64,000 nt of DNA from Carnobacterium funditum DSM 5970 (GCF_000744185.1 NZ_JQLL01000001.1:1388501-1452500), one strand, 5' to 3'; numbered from the stretch's first letter, positions 46,066 to 55,280 are shown. The notes: generated from the letters alone by a model not told the origin. Translations and numbers: made by a program.

Positions 46066-47040
46066 TTAACGGTCTCCATTAAAAATAGAGTTTTTTACAA
46101 TTACATAGTTTACTTTACGAAGTGCTTCAATATCCTTACCGCCTGCATAAGAAATAGAAGATTGTAAGTCTTGTTTCATCTCTAACAATGTGTTTGAAAT
46201 ATCCCCTTTAGGTGCCACCATTATCTTTTTGCCTTCAACATTTTTATGTTCCCCTTTTTGAAACTCAGAAGCACTTCCATAATATTCTTTGTACATTTTC
46301 CCATCTATTTCAAGTGCTTCACCTGGAGACTGATCATGCCCTGAAAAAACAGAACCTATCATCACCATTGTCGCCCCAAAACGAATAGATTTAGCAATAT
46401 CACCGTTATCTCGAATTCCGCCATCAGCAATTATCGGTTTACGAGCAGCTGTTGAACACCAGCGAAGTGCAGCTAACTGCCATCCACCTGTTCCAAAGCC
46501 TGTTTTCAACTTAGTAATGCAAACTTTCCCTGGACCGATACCCACTTTTGTAGCATCCGCTCCTGCATTTTCTAATTCACGCACAGCTTCTGGTGTTCCA
46601 ACATTTCCAGCAATTAGAAAGGTATTTGGCAAATGTTTTTTGATGTGTTGAATCATATTAATTACTAAATCAGAGTGACCATGTGCGATATCAATCGTGA
46701 TGTATTCAGGGATTACATTTTCTTCAGCTAACGCCTTAATGAAGTCATACTCTGTTGCTTTTACCCCGACACTGATAGAAGCGTACAATTCTTTTTTATG
46801 CATATCGATTATAAATGGGCGACGTTTTTCTTCTTCAAACCGATGCATCACATAAAAATAATCATTCTCAGCGAACCAGATAGCTAATTCTTCATCAATT
46901 ACTGTCTGCATGTTAGCCGCAACAACTGGTAATTTAAACGTGCGATTACCCAATTTCACACTTGTGTCACATTCTGTTCTACTCTGCACAATACTTTTAT
47001 TCGGAATCAGTTGGATGTCTTCATAATCAAAAACTTTCAT
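46066..47040 (-). CDS. guaC: GMP reductase
   Basis: Converts GMP to IMP and ammonia with NADPH, feeding guanine nucleotides back to adenine nucleotides. 324 residues, with the IMPDH/GMPR barrel: [18 protein letters not shown], the catalytic-Cys loop [17 protein letters not shown] and [19 protein letters not shown]. There are no CBS domains, and [18 protein letters not shown] is GuaC-like rather than GuaB-like. ATG 47040 has GAGG 11 bases upstream. Probable PurR boxes lie upstream. Confidence 0.94.
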   Translation of the reverse strand: MKVFDYEDIQLIPNKSIVQSRTECDTSVKLGNRTFKLPVVAANMQTVIDEELAIWFAENDYFYVMHRFEEEKRRPFIIDMHKKELYASISVGVKATEYDFIKALAEENVIPEYITIDIAHGHSDLVINMIQHIKKHLPNTFLIAGNVGTPEAVRELENAGADATKVGIGPGKVCITKLKTGFGTGGWQLAALRWCSTAARKPIIADGGIRDNGDIAKSIRFGATMVMIGSVFSGHDQSPGEALEIDGKMYKEYYGSASEFQKGEHKNVEGKKIMVAPKGDISNTLLEMKQDLQSSISYAGGKDIEALRKVNYVIVKNSIFNGDR

Positions 47041-47393
47041 TAGCTTGAAAACCTCTTTCTCTTCTTTATTGTCTGCTTATTCTATATTATCAGTGATTTT
47101 TATACCCACAAACGAACATTAGCTTAATTCTCTTCGAAAATAGTTCGCTCACTAACCAATTTACCGCATTTCTTTTTATTTGTCAAAGTCTATTCTACTT
47201 TTCCGCGTTTTTTAAAACATGTTTTATAGGAAAAACACCATTCTTATCTTTTAAACACGAATAATATGTTTGCCCAAGTATAAAAGATACGTTTTTTAAT
47301 CAAAAAAAAAGCTCCCCTACTCTCAGTGACATTCAACCGAAAATAGCAGAACCTTTCTATACTAAACACTTGATTTTTTTCATAAGCAAACTA
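47041..47393. other. Intergenic region with guaC control sites
   Basis: 353 bases between guaC and the surface-protein gene. The part near guaC carries two inverted CGAAC motifs. The rest is AT-rich; I see no clear terminator for the surface-protein gene, only a T run near 47290. Confidence 0.4.
47109..47152 (-). promoter_or_regulatory. Probable pair of PurR boxes
   Basis: On the minus strand GTGAGCGAACTATT and, inverted, AATGTTCGTTTG (that is CAAACGAACATT on plus 47109-47120). Both contain the CGAAC core with AT-rich ends of the PurBox (AWWWCCGAACWWT). The distance between cores is slightly longer than the usual 16-17 base spacing of the boxes, so this is probable rather than certain. Confidence 0.5.
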
Positions 47394-50150
47394 TTAAACT
47401 CTCGTAAAACCGGCTAATGTTTCCTCATCTAAACCAACCAAACTATCTAAATTAGCTCCGATAGACATACCGATTGTCCATTGGTACGATTCTGAAATTT
47501 GACCATAATAGAGATAAACGCCATGTTCTCCGACCGCCATGCTAGCTCGATAAACGCCTGCAGAGTCATAACTTTCTCCATCATCCCTATAGGATAAAAT
47601 AAATTTCTCTTCAGTGAAGTTGATACCGTCACTAGACGTACTGTATCTAATTGCACCTCGTACACCTATATTTGTATCATTATCATTGTTCAATAAGTAA
47701 TACGTATCATCAAACTTTTGAACACTTGGGTGCCAAGTATGAACATTCTGTCCAGCAGTATTAATTTTAACAACTTCACTCCAATTCTTGCCGTCTAAAC
47801 TTTCTGCATAGTGAACTTCCCAATCACGATTGAACCACATTTTATATTTGCCCTCTTCATAGATAACGGAAGGTGAGATATACTGTAAGAAGTTATTAGA
47901 GGAGGCCGAAATCATTAGTTCAGGCATCGTCCAATTTAATGCATCTGTTGTTTTGATACGGTATAACGTTTCTGTAATAGTAGCATTTTGAACTTGGCGA
48001 TACCAAAGCTCTAATTCATTTGTTGTATTATTGTAAACCAGATGTGTATCTGAATTATAGGCATTTTCAATTTCAATCGGTACTAATGGATTTAAAATAT
48101 TTTCAGGAACTACCCAATTAATTCCATCGTGACTAGCCACAACACTTGGGTTTTCTTTCTGATCATCTCCATATGGATAAGGCGTAAAACCCATCCAATA
48201 TTTATAGCCATTCCAATTGTTTTCAAATTGAATAACTGAAGGGTGTGTTGCTTGATTTGTGCGTCCCGCCCAATCACTTCCATCATCATAAACAGTCGGA
48301 AGAGGTAAGAATATTTGAGAATTGGGTCCATTTTCGGCTATTACTCCTACGATGAATTTTACAGCTGCTACTTGACCTGTGTCGACTTCAACCATAATAG
48401 TCACTCTTCCATCTCTGATTGTTGTAATTACTCCTGTAGCTGGATCAACCATTGCGATGTCCGGATTCTGAGACCACCAGTATTCCCATTTCGGTTTTAG
48501 TGCATTACCTGGATTATAAACTACCTCTAAGCGGTCTATCGTTTCACCAACTTCCAAATTTGTTCTAGAAGAATCAATGCTAATAGATTCAAGAGGTTCC
48601 TCCGCTGGAGTTGATGAATCACTTACCGCCAGCAGTGCTCCTGCTTCTTGTCCTGTATCGACTTCAACCATAATCATTGTCGTTCCTGCTCGATACGTTG
48701 TAATCATACCTGTTCCTGCATCAACTGTTGCGATATCCGGATTTGTGGACCACCAATATTCCCATTTAGGTATTAGTGCATTACCTGGATTATAAACTAC
48801 CTCTAAGCGGTCTATCGTTTCACCAATAGATGAGGCAGTTGTCGGTGGCGTAACACTAATAGATTCAAGAAGTTCCTCCGCTGGAGTTGATGAATCACTT
48901 ACCGCCAGCAGTGCTCCTGCTTCTTGTCCTGTATCGACTTCAACCATAATCATTGTCGTTCCTGCTCGATAGGTTGTAATCATACCTGTTCCTGCATCAA
49001 CTGTTGCGATATCCGGATTTGTGGACCACCAATATTCCCATTTAGGTATTAGTGCATTACCTGGATTATAAACTACCTCTAAGCGGTCTATCGTTTCACC
49101 AATAGATGAGGCAGTTGTCGGTGGCGTAACACTGATGGATTCAAGAAGTTCCTCCGCTGGAGTTGATGAATCACTTACCGCCAGCAGTGCTCCTGCTTCT
49201 TGTCCTGTATCGACTTCAACCATAATCATTGTCGTTCCTGCTCGATAGGTTGTAATCATACCTGTTCCTGCATCAACTGTAGCGATATTCGGATTTGTGG
49301 ACCACCAATATTCCCATTTAGGTATTAGTGCATTACCTGGATTATAAACTACCTCTAAGCGACCTATCGTTTCACCAATAGATGAAGCAGTTGTCGGTGG
49401 CGTAACACTGATGGAATCTAATATAATAGTTTCGGGGGTACCTACTGTGAGTGTGTCTTGTGGTGTTTTTTGTGCTATTTCTTGTGGTGTGCCTTGTGGT
49501 ATTTCTTGTGATGTGTCTTGTGGTATTTCTTGTGATGTGTCTTGTGGTATTTCTTGTGATGTGTCTTGTGGTATTTCTTGTGATGTGTCTTGTGGTATTT
49601 CTTGTGATGTGTCTTGTGGTATTTCTTGTGGTGTTTTTTGTGGTATTTCTTGTGATGTGTCTTGTGGTATTTCTTGTGATGTGTCTTGTGGTATTTCTTG
49701 TGGTGTTTTTTGTGCTATTTCTTGTGATGTGTCTTGTGGTATTTCTTGTGGTGTTTTTTGTGCTATTTCTTGTGATGTGTCTTGTGGTATTTCTTGTGAT
49801 GTGTCTTGTGGTATTTCTTGTGATGTGTCTTGTGGTATTTCTTGTGATGTGTCTTGTGGTATTTCTTGTGATGTTTTTTGTGCTATTTCTTGTGATGTTT
49901 TTTGTGCTATTTCTTGTGATGTTTTTTGTGCTATTTCTTGTGATGTGTCTTGTGGTATTTCTTGTGATGTGTCTTGTGGTATTTCTTGTGATGTGTCTTG
50001 TGGTATTACTGAAAGTTGATCATCTTTTCTTATCTCTTCTAATAAAAATTCTTTTGGCTCTTCTGTCTCTTCAGCTGATACTTCAGATATATCTATATTC
50101 ACTAGCATAATACCAACTAACGGAAAAATCCAAATTGCTCGTTTAATCAT
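47394..50150 (-). CDS. Secreted repeat-rich surface protein with Ig-like and beta-propeller domains
   Basis: 918 residues. Signal peptide at 1-27 (MIKRAIWIFPLVGIMLVNID, cut after VSA). Residues 49-232 are 23 tandem octapeptides, mostly IPQDTSQE with variants IAQKTSQE, IAQKTPQE, IPQKTPQE and IPQGTPQE. Residues 246-521 are three nearly identical 92-residue bacterial Ig-like (Big_2-like) domains, and a diverged fourth follows to about 603. Residues 604-918 resemble a five-bladed propeller of the GH43/GH32 kind (NPSVVASHDGINW, SPSVIYEEGKYKMWF, HPSVQKFDDTYYLL). There is no LPXTG or other visible wall anchor. GAAGG precedes ATG 50150. The function is unknown; a glycan-binding or glycan-cleaving stalked protein is a reasonable guess. 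Confidence 0.8.
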   Translation of the reverse strand: MIKRAIWIFPLVGIMLVNIDISEVSAEETEEPKEFLLEEIRKDDQLSVIPQDTSQEIPQDTSQEIPQDTSQEIAQKTSQEIAQKTSQEIAQKTSQEIPQDTSQEIPQDTSQEIPQDTSQEIPQDTSQEIAQKTPQEIPQDTSQEIAQKTPQEIPQDTSQEIPQDTSQEIPQKTPQEIPQDTSQEIPQDTSQEIPQDTSQEIPQDTSQEIPQDTSQEIPQGTPQEIAQKTPQDTLTVGTPETIILDSISVTPPTTASSIGETIGRLEVVYNPGNALIPKWEYWWSTNPNIATVDAGTGMITTYRAGTTMIMVEVDTGQEAGALLAVSDSSTPAEELLESISVTPPTTASSIGETIDRLEVVYNPGNALIPKWEYWWSTNPDIATVDAGTGMITTYRAGTTMIMVEVDTGQEAGALLAVSDSSTPAEELLESISVTPPTTASSIGETIDRLEVVYNPGNALIPKWEYWWSTNPDIATVDAGTGMITTYRAGTTMIMVEVDTGQEAGALLAVSDSSTPAEEPLESISIDSSRTNLEVGETIDRLEVVYNPGNALKPKWEYWWSQNPDIAMVDPATGVITTIRDGRVTIMVEVDTGQVAAVKFIVGVIAENGPNSQIFLPLPTVYDDGSDWAGRTNQATHPSVIQFENNWNGYKYWMGFTPYPYGDDQKENPSVVASHDGINWVVPENILNPLVPIEIENAYNSDTHLVYNNTTNELELWYRQVQNATITETLYRIKTTDALNWTMPELMISASSNNFLQYISPSVIYEEGKYKMWFNRDWEVHYAESLDGKNWSEVVKINTAGQNVHTWHPSVQKFDDTYYLLNNDNDTNIGVRGAIRYSTSSDGINFTEEKFILSYRDDGESYDSAGVYRASMAVGEHGVYLYYGQISESYQWTIGMSIGANLDSLVGLDEETLAGFTRV
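48588..49415 (-). repeat. Three tandem 276-base repeats coding Ig-like domains
   Basis: Each unit encodes SISVTPPTTASSIGETI through STPAEELLE (92 residues). The copies differ at only a few bases, indicating recent duplication or gene conversion. A fourth, diverged copy lies at about 48340-48587. Confidence 0.92.
49455..50006 (-). repeat. 23-unit, 24-base tandem repeat (octapeptide VNTR)
   Basis: 552 bases made of 24-base units that encode IPQDTSQE and close variants without interruption. Because the period is a multiple of three and the unit has no stop in several frames, open frames also appear on the other strand, but those are shadows. Unit order is mosaic (three IAQKTSQE in a row, blocks of four and five IPQDTSQE), typical of slippage or recombination. 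Confidence 0.96.
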
Positions 50151-50266
50151 AGTTTCGCCTTCTTTCTTAATTATCAAAAAATCATTAAAAAACAACGGAT
50201 TTTAAATCTTTAACTTAATCTTTCTAATCAGCATCTTAACCTCAGCCCTCCTCTACTAATAAAATG

Positions 50267-51523
50267 TCAATTTAAATTTTCATTAGAAATCGTTTGGTAT
50301 AAATTTAAATTCGCTTCATCTACTCCTACCAAATTATTTAAATCTGGACCAATAGAAAGACCGATTGTCCACTGATAAGCACTAGAAACTTGACCATAAT
50401 ATAAATACACCCCTTGTTCTCCAATAGTCATACTTGCTCTATATACCCCAGTTGAATCATAACTCAAGCCATTTGCAGTAAAACCCAAAATGAATTGTTC
50501 TTTAGTGAAGTGGATACCATCATTGGACGTACTATAATATATTTTTCCACCAGCACCTGTATTCGTATTATTGTCATTATTTAATAAGTAATAAGTCTCA
50601 TCTATTTTACAAACATGCGGATGCCATGAGTGAATAGGATTATTTTCACTATCGACTGGGATGGGATCACTCCATTTTTTTCCATCTGAGCTTTCTAAGT
50701 AATAGATATACCAATCACGCATGATCCACATTTTGTATTTTTTTTCTTCATAAATAATAGAAGGAGAAACATACTGCAATAAATTTTTTGAATCGACTAT
50801 CAGTTTTTCTGGAGCTGTCCACTGGATGGTATCACTTGATCTAACACGATAAAGAATTTCTTTTTTTTGCCTATTGTTCACATAGCGATACCATAATTCT
50901 AATTCGTCAGTGTCATTGTTGTATAATAAGTGGCTATCAGAAAGATACGTATCAAAAAGATATGCAGGTATAGTCTTATTAGAAACGATAGGATTTGATA
51001 CATTAGGAGGTACCATCCAATTAATACCATCATGACTAGCAACTAAACTAGGGTTCTCTTTTTTATTATTTCCGTATGGATATGGGGTAAATGTCATCCA
51101 ATACTTATAGCCCTTCCATTTATCCTTAAATTGAATAACTGATGGATGTGTTGTTTGATTCGTTCTGCCAGTCCAGTTTGTTCCATCATTATAAGGTGTA
51201 GGGATTGTTAGAAATGTTTTTGAATTTGATTCAGGAAAATTGTCATTGAGTTTGATGCGTTTTGGGAGAGGATGCTTCGTAGCTTTCTTAACTAGTTTTG
51301 ATAGGCTTATTAGAGATAAAGCAACAAAACTTAAACTTGCAGTAAGAGAGATTATTGGCTTCATCATCTTTGACGGTGTAATGTCGTCATGAATAATGAT
51401 CAATTTATCTCGGACATTCGGGGATAACTTAGTTACTTTTCTTGAAATGTTCCTTATTTTCACTAATGAAACAGTTATTAAAAAGAACAAACCTAGCAAT
51501 TGATGCCTAAATTTTTTAGCCAT
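50267..51523 (-). CDS. Membrane-anchored paralogue of the beta-propeller protein
   Basis: 418 residues. Two hydrophobic segments (about 8-22 and 57-77) precede the domain that starts LTIPTPYNDGTNWTGRTNQT. From there it matches the last 300 residues of the neighbouring surface protein closely (THPSVIQFK.KWKGYKYWM, PYPYGNNKKENPSLVASHDG, YRASMTIGEQGVYLYYGQ). There is no octapeptide or Ig region. GGAGG precedes ATG 51523. It lies 117 bases upstream of the secreted gene on the same strand, so they may be co-transcribed. The pair looks like a duplication with one form tethered to the membrane and one secreted. Confidence 0.8.
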   Translation of the reverse strand: MAKKFRHQLLGLFFLITVSLVKIRNISRKVTKLSPNVRDKLIIIHDDITPSKMMKPIISLTASLSFVALSLISLSKLVKKATKHPLPKRIKLNDNFPESNSKTFLTIPTPYNDGTNWTGRTNQTTHPSVIQFKDKWKGYKYWMTFTPYPYGNNKKENPSLVASHDGINWMVPPNVSNPIVSNKTIPAYLFDTYLSDSHLLYNNDTDELELWYRYVNNRQKKEILYRVRSSDTIQWTAPEKLIVDSKNLLQYVSPSIIYEEKKYKMWIMRDWYIYYLESSDGKKWSDPIPVDSENNPIHSWHPHVCKIDETYYLLNNDNNTNTGAGGKIYYSTSNDGIHFTKEQFILGFTANGLSYDSTGVYRASMTIGEQGVYLYYGQVSSAYQWTIGLSIGPDLNNLVGVDEANLNLYQTISNENLN

Positions 51524-51683
51524 CTTCTACCTCCTTTTTATTCCGTTACTTATCATCCATCGGTTTAAAAAATGTCTTAGCTTTCAATTAACCTTATTAT
51601 GCTTGTTATTTTAGCTGTTTTCAACTAAAACGCTACCAAATGTACACGTTTAGACTGATTATCCCTTCATAAAAAAGACACAT

Positions 51684-52571
51684 TTACTTATCAGTCCCAT
51701 TAATTCGATCAGGTTCTACGTGAACGTCAATATCGATTATACCATAGGAGTCTTTTAGAACTCGTTCTACATTTTCTGTAATTTGATGACCTTGAAGCAC
51801 GGTCAAAGTAGCATCAACCAAAATCGTCACATCCACATAAATATTCGCTCCGTACTTTCGTGCCTTAATATCTTCAACTGAAAGGACATTTGGTATACTT
51901 AAAATACTGGTTTTATATCTTTTCAAGTCTTCTGTATTAAACCCATCAGAAAGAGAGAACACACTATCTCGAAAAATCTCTACACCCGTTTTGATAATAA
52001 TAACCGCTACAATAATGGCCATCGCGCCGTCCATCCAAACGTAACCTAGCATTGAACCGATAATAGCTATCGTTGTTCCTAAACTTGTCAGCGCATCACT
52101 GAAATTATCTTTTGCAACCGCTTTTAATCCATCACTATTAATTTTTTTTGCAAGAGTTACGTTATAAAAATAAACTCCCAGCATAATAATGGCACCTATA
52201 AATCCTATCAGCCCAGTAATTTTTTCAGGCGCGACATTTTCTCCTTCAATAATGCGATTAAAGCTAGAATAAAAAACTTGAATCCCTACTAATAACATAA
52301 CAAAAGAAGTAACCAAACTTGCAATTGTTTCTGCTTTCCAATGTCCATAAGGGTGGTCATCATCTGCTGGCCTTCTAGCTAACTTTAGTCCAACTAAAAC
52401 AGCTACAGAAGAGAAAACATCTGTTAAATTATTTAACCCGTCTGCTCTCAAGGCGACAGATTGATACGTAATACCAACAAATATTTTAGTCAAAGAGAGA
52501 ACAATGTACGCTACAATACTTACTATCGCTCCTTTTTCAGCTCTTTTTAATTCTTCATAACGTTCTTGCAT
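51684..52571 (-). CDS. Cation diffusion facilitator, probable manganese exporter
   Basis: 295 residues, six membrane helices and a C-terminal cytoplasmic metal-binding domain. The transport site reads NxxxD in helix 2 (RADGLNNLTDV) and DxxxD in helix 5 (AKDNFSDALTS), the pattern of bacterial manganese exporters (MntE/MneP) and not the HxxxD of zinc carriers. DDHPYGHWKAE is also conserved. GAGGGG precedes ATG 52571. Function: efflux of Mn2+, inferred from these residues. Confidence 0.85.
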   Translation of the reverse strand: MQERYEELKRAEKGAIVSIVAYIVLSLTKIFVGITYQSVALRADGLNNLTDVFSSVAVLVGLKLARRPADDDHPYGHWKAETIASLVTSFVMLLVGIQVFYSSFNRIIEGENVAPEKITGLIGFIGAIIMLGVYFYNVTLAKKINSDGLKAVAKDNFSDALTSLGTTIAIIGSMLGYVWMDGAMAIIVAVIIIKTGVEIFRDSVFSLSDGFNTEDLKRYKTSILSIPNVLSVEDIKARKYGANIYVDVTILVDATLTVLQGHQITENVERVLKDSYGIIDIDVHVEPDRINGTDK

Positions 52572-52866
52572 CCCAATTTGCCCCTCTTTAACTTATTTGA
52601 TAGTTATTTTTTAATTTATTTCATTTTATTTTATGCTCTTTATAAAAGAAAGATAATAGAATCATTCTTTCAACTTAAATATGTAAACACCTATTTTTGA
52701 AACATGAATTGTATTTTATCACTTTATTTCTTTTGGTACAGGATATGTTTAATTTTGACTAATGATTTATATAAACGAATTAAAAGATGATACACATAAA
52801 CAGCGGCCTGGTTTTTATGTTAAAATAATAGCAGTTTACTATGTTCTAAAGAATGGAGTGTTACTT
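52572..52866. other. Divergent region between the cation exporter and proC
   Basis: No gene seen. TAAAAT (52821-52826) may be the -10 of proC; no good -35 box is visible. Confidence 0.35.
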
Positions 52867-53679
52867 ATGAAAGTTGGATTTATCGGAATAGGAAATATGG
52901 CTAGTGCCATTATCAAAGGAATCATTGAAAAAAATTACATGAATAGTGAAGACATATATCTATATAGTAGAACAAAAGAAAAATTAGTTGTTTTCGCAGC
53001 CGAAACAAAAACGACTATCTGCTCCTCAAATGAAGAGTTGATTGCTAACGTAGACATTGTTGTGCTGGCTGTTAAACCTAATGTGCTTGCTGAAATACTA
53101 CCTAACTTAAGTTCAGCTATTGAAAAACACCATCCTCTATTAGTCTCCATAGCTGCCGGGACATCCCTTCAAAAATTAACTAATTTAATTGGAGTAAAAT
53201 CTACAAATTCTATCATTCGAGTGATGCCAAATCTGAATTCGGTTATAGGTGAAGGTATGACTGCTGTTTGTGGAAATAGTTTTTCTTCTCCCGAACAAGT
53301 CCAGTATATATTAGGTATGTTTAAATCGATAGGTGAAAGTATCGAGCTAGCAGAAAAAGATTTTAGTACTTTTATTGCTATTGCAGGTAGTTCACCAGCC
53401 TATACCTTTCTCTTTATTGATTCCTTAGCCCGTGGAGCTGTTAAAAATGGTATGCCTAAAGAACTAGCTACAAAAATTGCTGCCCAAGCTGTATTAGGCA
53501 GTGCAAAGTTAGTCTTGGAAAGTGATCAATCTCCTTGGAACCTAATCGATCAAGTTTCTTCACCTGGTGGTACAACCGTTGCAGGAATTGTCGCTTTAGA
53601 AGATGAAAAATTTATTTCGACAGTTATTAAAGGTGTCGATGCTACTATTGCAAAAGATCAAGAACTAATGAACGATTAG
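52867..53679 (+). CDS. proC: Pyrroline-5-carboxylate reductase
   Basis: Last step of proline synthesis, reducing pyrroline-5-carboxylate with NAD(P)H. 270 residues from ATG 52867 (MKVGFIGIGNMASAI), chosen because GGAG lies eight bases upstream; 35 in-frame codons before it lack homology. The C-terminal dimer domain contains SSPAYTFLFIDSLARGAVKN and SSPGGTTVAGIVALE. It is 26 kb from proBA, so the pathway is split over two loci here. Confidence 0.95.
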   Translation: MKVGFIGIGNMASAIIKGIIEKNYMNSEDIYLYSRTKEKLVVFAAETKTTICSSNEELIANVDIVVLAVKPNVLAEILPNLSSAIEKHHPLLVSIAAGTSLQKLTNLIGVKSTNSIIRVMPNLNSVIGEGMTAVCGNSFSSPEQVQYILGMFKSIGESIELAEKDFSTFIAIAGSSPAYTFLFIDSLARGAVKNGMPKELATKIAAQAVLGSAKLVLESDQSPWNLIDQVSSPGGTTVAGIVALEDEKFISTVIKGVDATIAKDQELMND

Positions 53680-53698
53680 TATCTTCCTTAAAGTTAAT

Positions 53699-54214
53699 TT
53701 AGTCTTTTTGCATTTCGTTTAACCCTTTTAGTTCAGCTTTTTCTATTTTTTTACGTTTGCGTAATTCTCTAAAAAAATTTGTTAATAGCGCGCTACACTC
53801 AGACTCAAGAATACCCTGCTCTATTTCTACTTGATGATTAAAACGACTATCTGTTAACAAATTCATTAATGTGCCTGCTGTTCCGCCTTTGGGATCTGCT
53901 GCTCCATAATACAATTCTTTAACACGTGATAAAATCATTGCGCCACTACACATTGAACAGGGTTCTAATGTAACAAATAACTGAGCATCTTCTAAACGCC
54001 AATTTCCAAGTGTTTTGTTTGCTTCTCTAATGGCAAACATTTCAGCGTGTGCTGTTGCATCATGACTTTCTTCCCGATCGTTATGCCCTCGTCCTATGAT
54101 CCGACCATTTAGAACGATGATTGCTCCAATAGGTACTTCTAATTTTTTTCTAGCCTTTTTAGCTTCTTTAATCGCTTCACTCATAAAGTATTCTTTTTCT
54201 TGTAATGTCAGCAT
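53699..54214 (-). CDS. tadA: tRNA-specific adenosine deaminase
   Basis: Converts A34 to inosine in tRNA-Arg(ACG), a tRNA that is encoded in this window at 60.5 kb. 171 residues. Zinc/catalytic motifs HAE (ATAHAEMFAIREA) and PCxxC (TLEPCSMCSGAMI) are present. AAAGGCTGG precedes ATG 54214. In many Firmicutes it lies beside the SRP RNA and dnaX; here about 10 kb intervene. Confidence 0.95.
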   Translation of the reverse strand: MLTLQEKEYFMSEAIKEAKKARKKLEVPIGAIIVLNGRIIGRGHNDREESHDATAHAEMFAIREANKTLGNWRLEDAQLFVTLEPCSMCSGAMILSRVKELYYGAADPKGGTAGTLMNLLTDSRFNHQVEIEQGILESECSALLTNFFRELRKRKKIEKAELKGLNEMQKD

Positions 54215-54346
54215 AAGTCCAGCCTTTCTTAATTTATTACTGTTATCATATCATAACTCATCTACAAACTTGAGGGGAAATGTTAGACTACAAAGAAATA
54301 TAGCAATAAAAGAGGAACTTACTATTTAGTGAAACGAGGTGTTGTC

Positions 54347-55207
54347 TTGGAATTTAATGAAATCAAACTTATTTATCCTGATGCTCAATTAACAAACTTA
54401 TCTGTAGAAAACTCTGATCTTATTTCTTTCCCTTTTAAAAACCAATGGATTCAATTCAAACAAGAAAATAAATCTCCATCTGAAATTAAATTATTGCAGC
54501 TTTTGTTTGCTTCAAAAAAAACTAAAGTTGCTTCAATGGCCTCAAAATGGCAAAATTATTTAATTAATGGACTAGAACTTCCATCCTTAACTTTTAATAA
54601 CGATTTCCGTATTATCCAATTCGCTCTTTTAAAAAAAGATTCCTATTTTGAAAAAAAAACTTGGCTTAATGCTTTCAAAAGTATCTTTAGCAACAGTGAA
54701 GAAGCCTTTTTTATAGATGAAAATTCTGGGTTATTGATTCAAAAAAAATCTGATGACCAATTAACTTTAGATGAACTTTCAGGTATCATCCAAACGCTTG
54801 ATGATGACTTTTCAATTAAGACCATTTGCTATATTGGTCAATTTTGGCCGATTGACAAAGAGTTTAAAACAATTTTTAAAGAAGAACAGTTTATTTTTGA
54901 AAAACAAAAAAATAAAGGTAAATCTCTGCTTTCATTACCTATCGTTGCCTTAAGTTATTACACCTCTGAAGCCTTAGAAAAAAGTGCGCTCATGCATATA
55001 TTAAAACAAAAATATACTAGTCAACCTGAGTTAAAAGAATTGATCTTAGCTATGTGGCACAGTCAAGGAAATATCAGTTTGGCGGCTAAGTCATTATATG
55101 TTCATCGAAATACATTGCAGTATCGAATAGATCGATTTCACGATATAAGTGGCTTGTCTTTACGTAATATGAATGATTTATTGCTTTGCTATTTATTAAT
55201 TTTTTAA
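54347..55207 (+). CDS. PucR/CdaR-type regulator
   Basis: 286 residues. The C-terminal 60 residues form the PucR helix-turn-helix (HSQGNISLAAKSLYVHRNTL, QYRIDRFHDISGLSLRN), which recognises DNA in regulators of purine or sugar-acid use. The N-terminal 200 residues are not recognised. The start is uncertain: TTG 54347 has GAGGTG five bases upstream; GTG 54329 would add six residues. A lone regulator without adjacent target genes. Confidence 0.75.
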   Translation: MEFNEIKLIYPDAQLTNLSVENSDLISFPFKNQWIQFKQENKSPSEIKLLQLLFASKKTKVASMASKWQNYLINGLELPSLTFNNDFRIIQFALLKKDSYFEKKTWLNAFKSIFSNSEEAFFIDENSGLLIQKKSDDQLTLDELSGIIQTLDDDFSIKTICYIGQFWPIDKEFKTIFKEEQFIFEKQKNKGKSLLSLPIVALSYYTSEALEKSALMHILKQKYTSQPELKELILAMWHSQGNISLAAKSLYVHRNTLQYRIDRFHDISGLSLRNMNDLLLCYLLIF

Positions 55208-55246
55208 AAATTATCTTTACAGGTTTATAAAAAGTACTATAAAAAT

Positions 55247-55280
55247 AAGAGACTGGGACAAATGTGTCCCAGTCTCTTTC
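55247..55280. terminator. Terminator downstream of the PucR-type gene
   Basis: AGAGACTGGGACA (55248-55260) pairs perfectly with TGTCCCAGTCTCT (55265-55277) and is followed by T residues. Confidence 0.85.

Noticed and set aside
49455-50006. CRISPR-like appearance of the regular repeat
   Set aside because: The 24-base units are directly adjacent with no unique spacers, and they are in frame within a coding sequence. No cas genes are present.
49411-50110. Two long plus-strand open frames rich in Cys or Val/Phe opposite the octapeptide repeat
   Set aside because: They exist only because the 24-base unit lacks stops in several frames; they have no ribosome binding site and oppose a gene with a signal peptide and recognisable domains.
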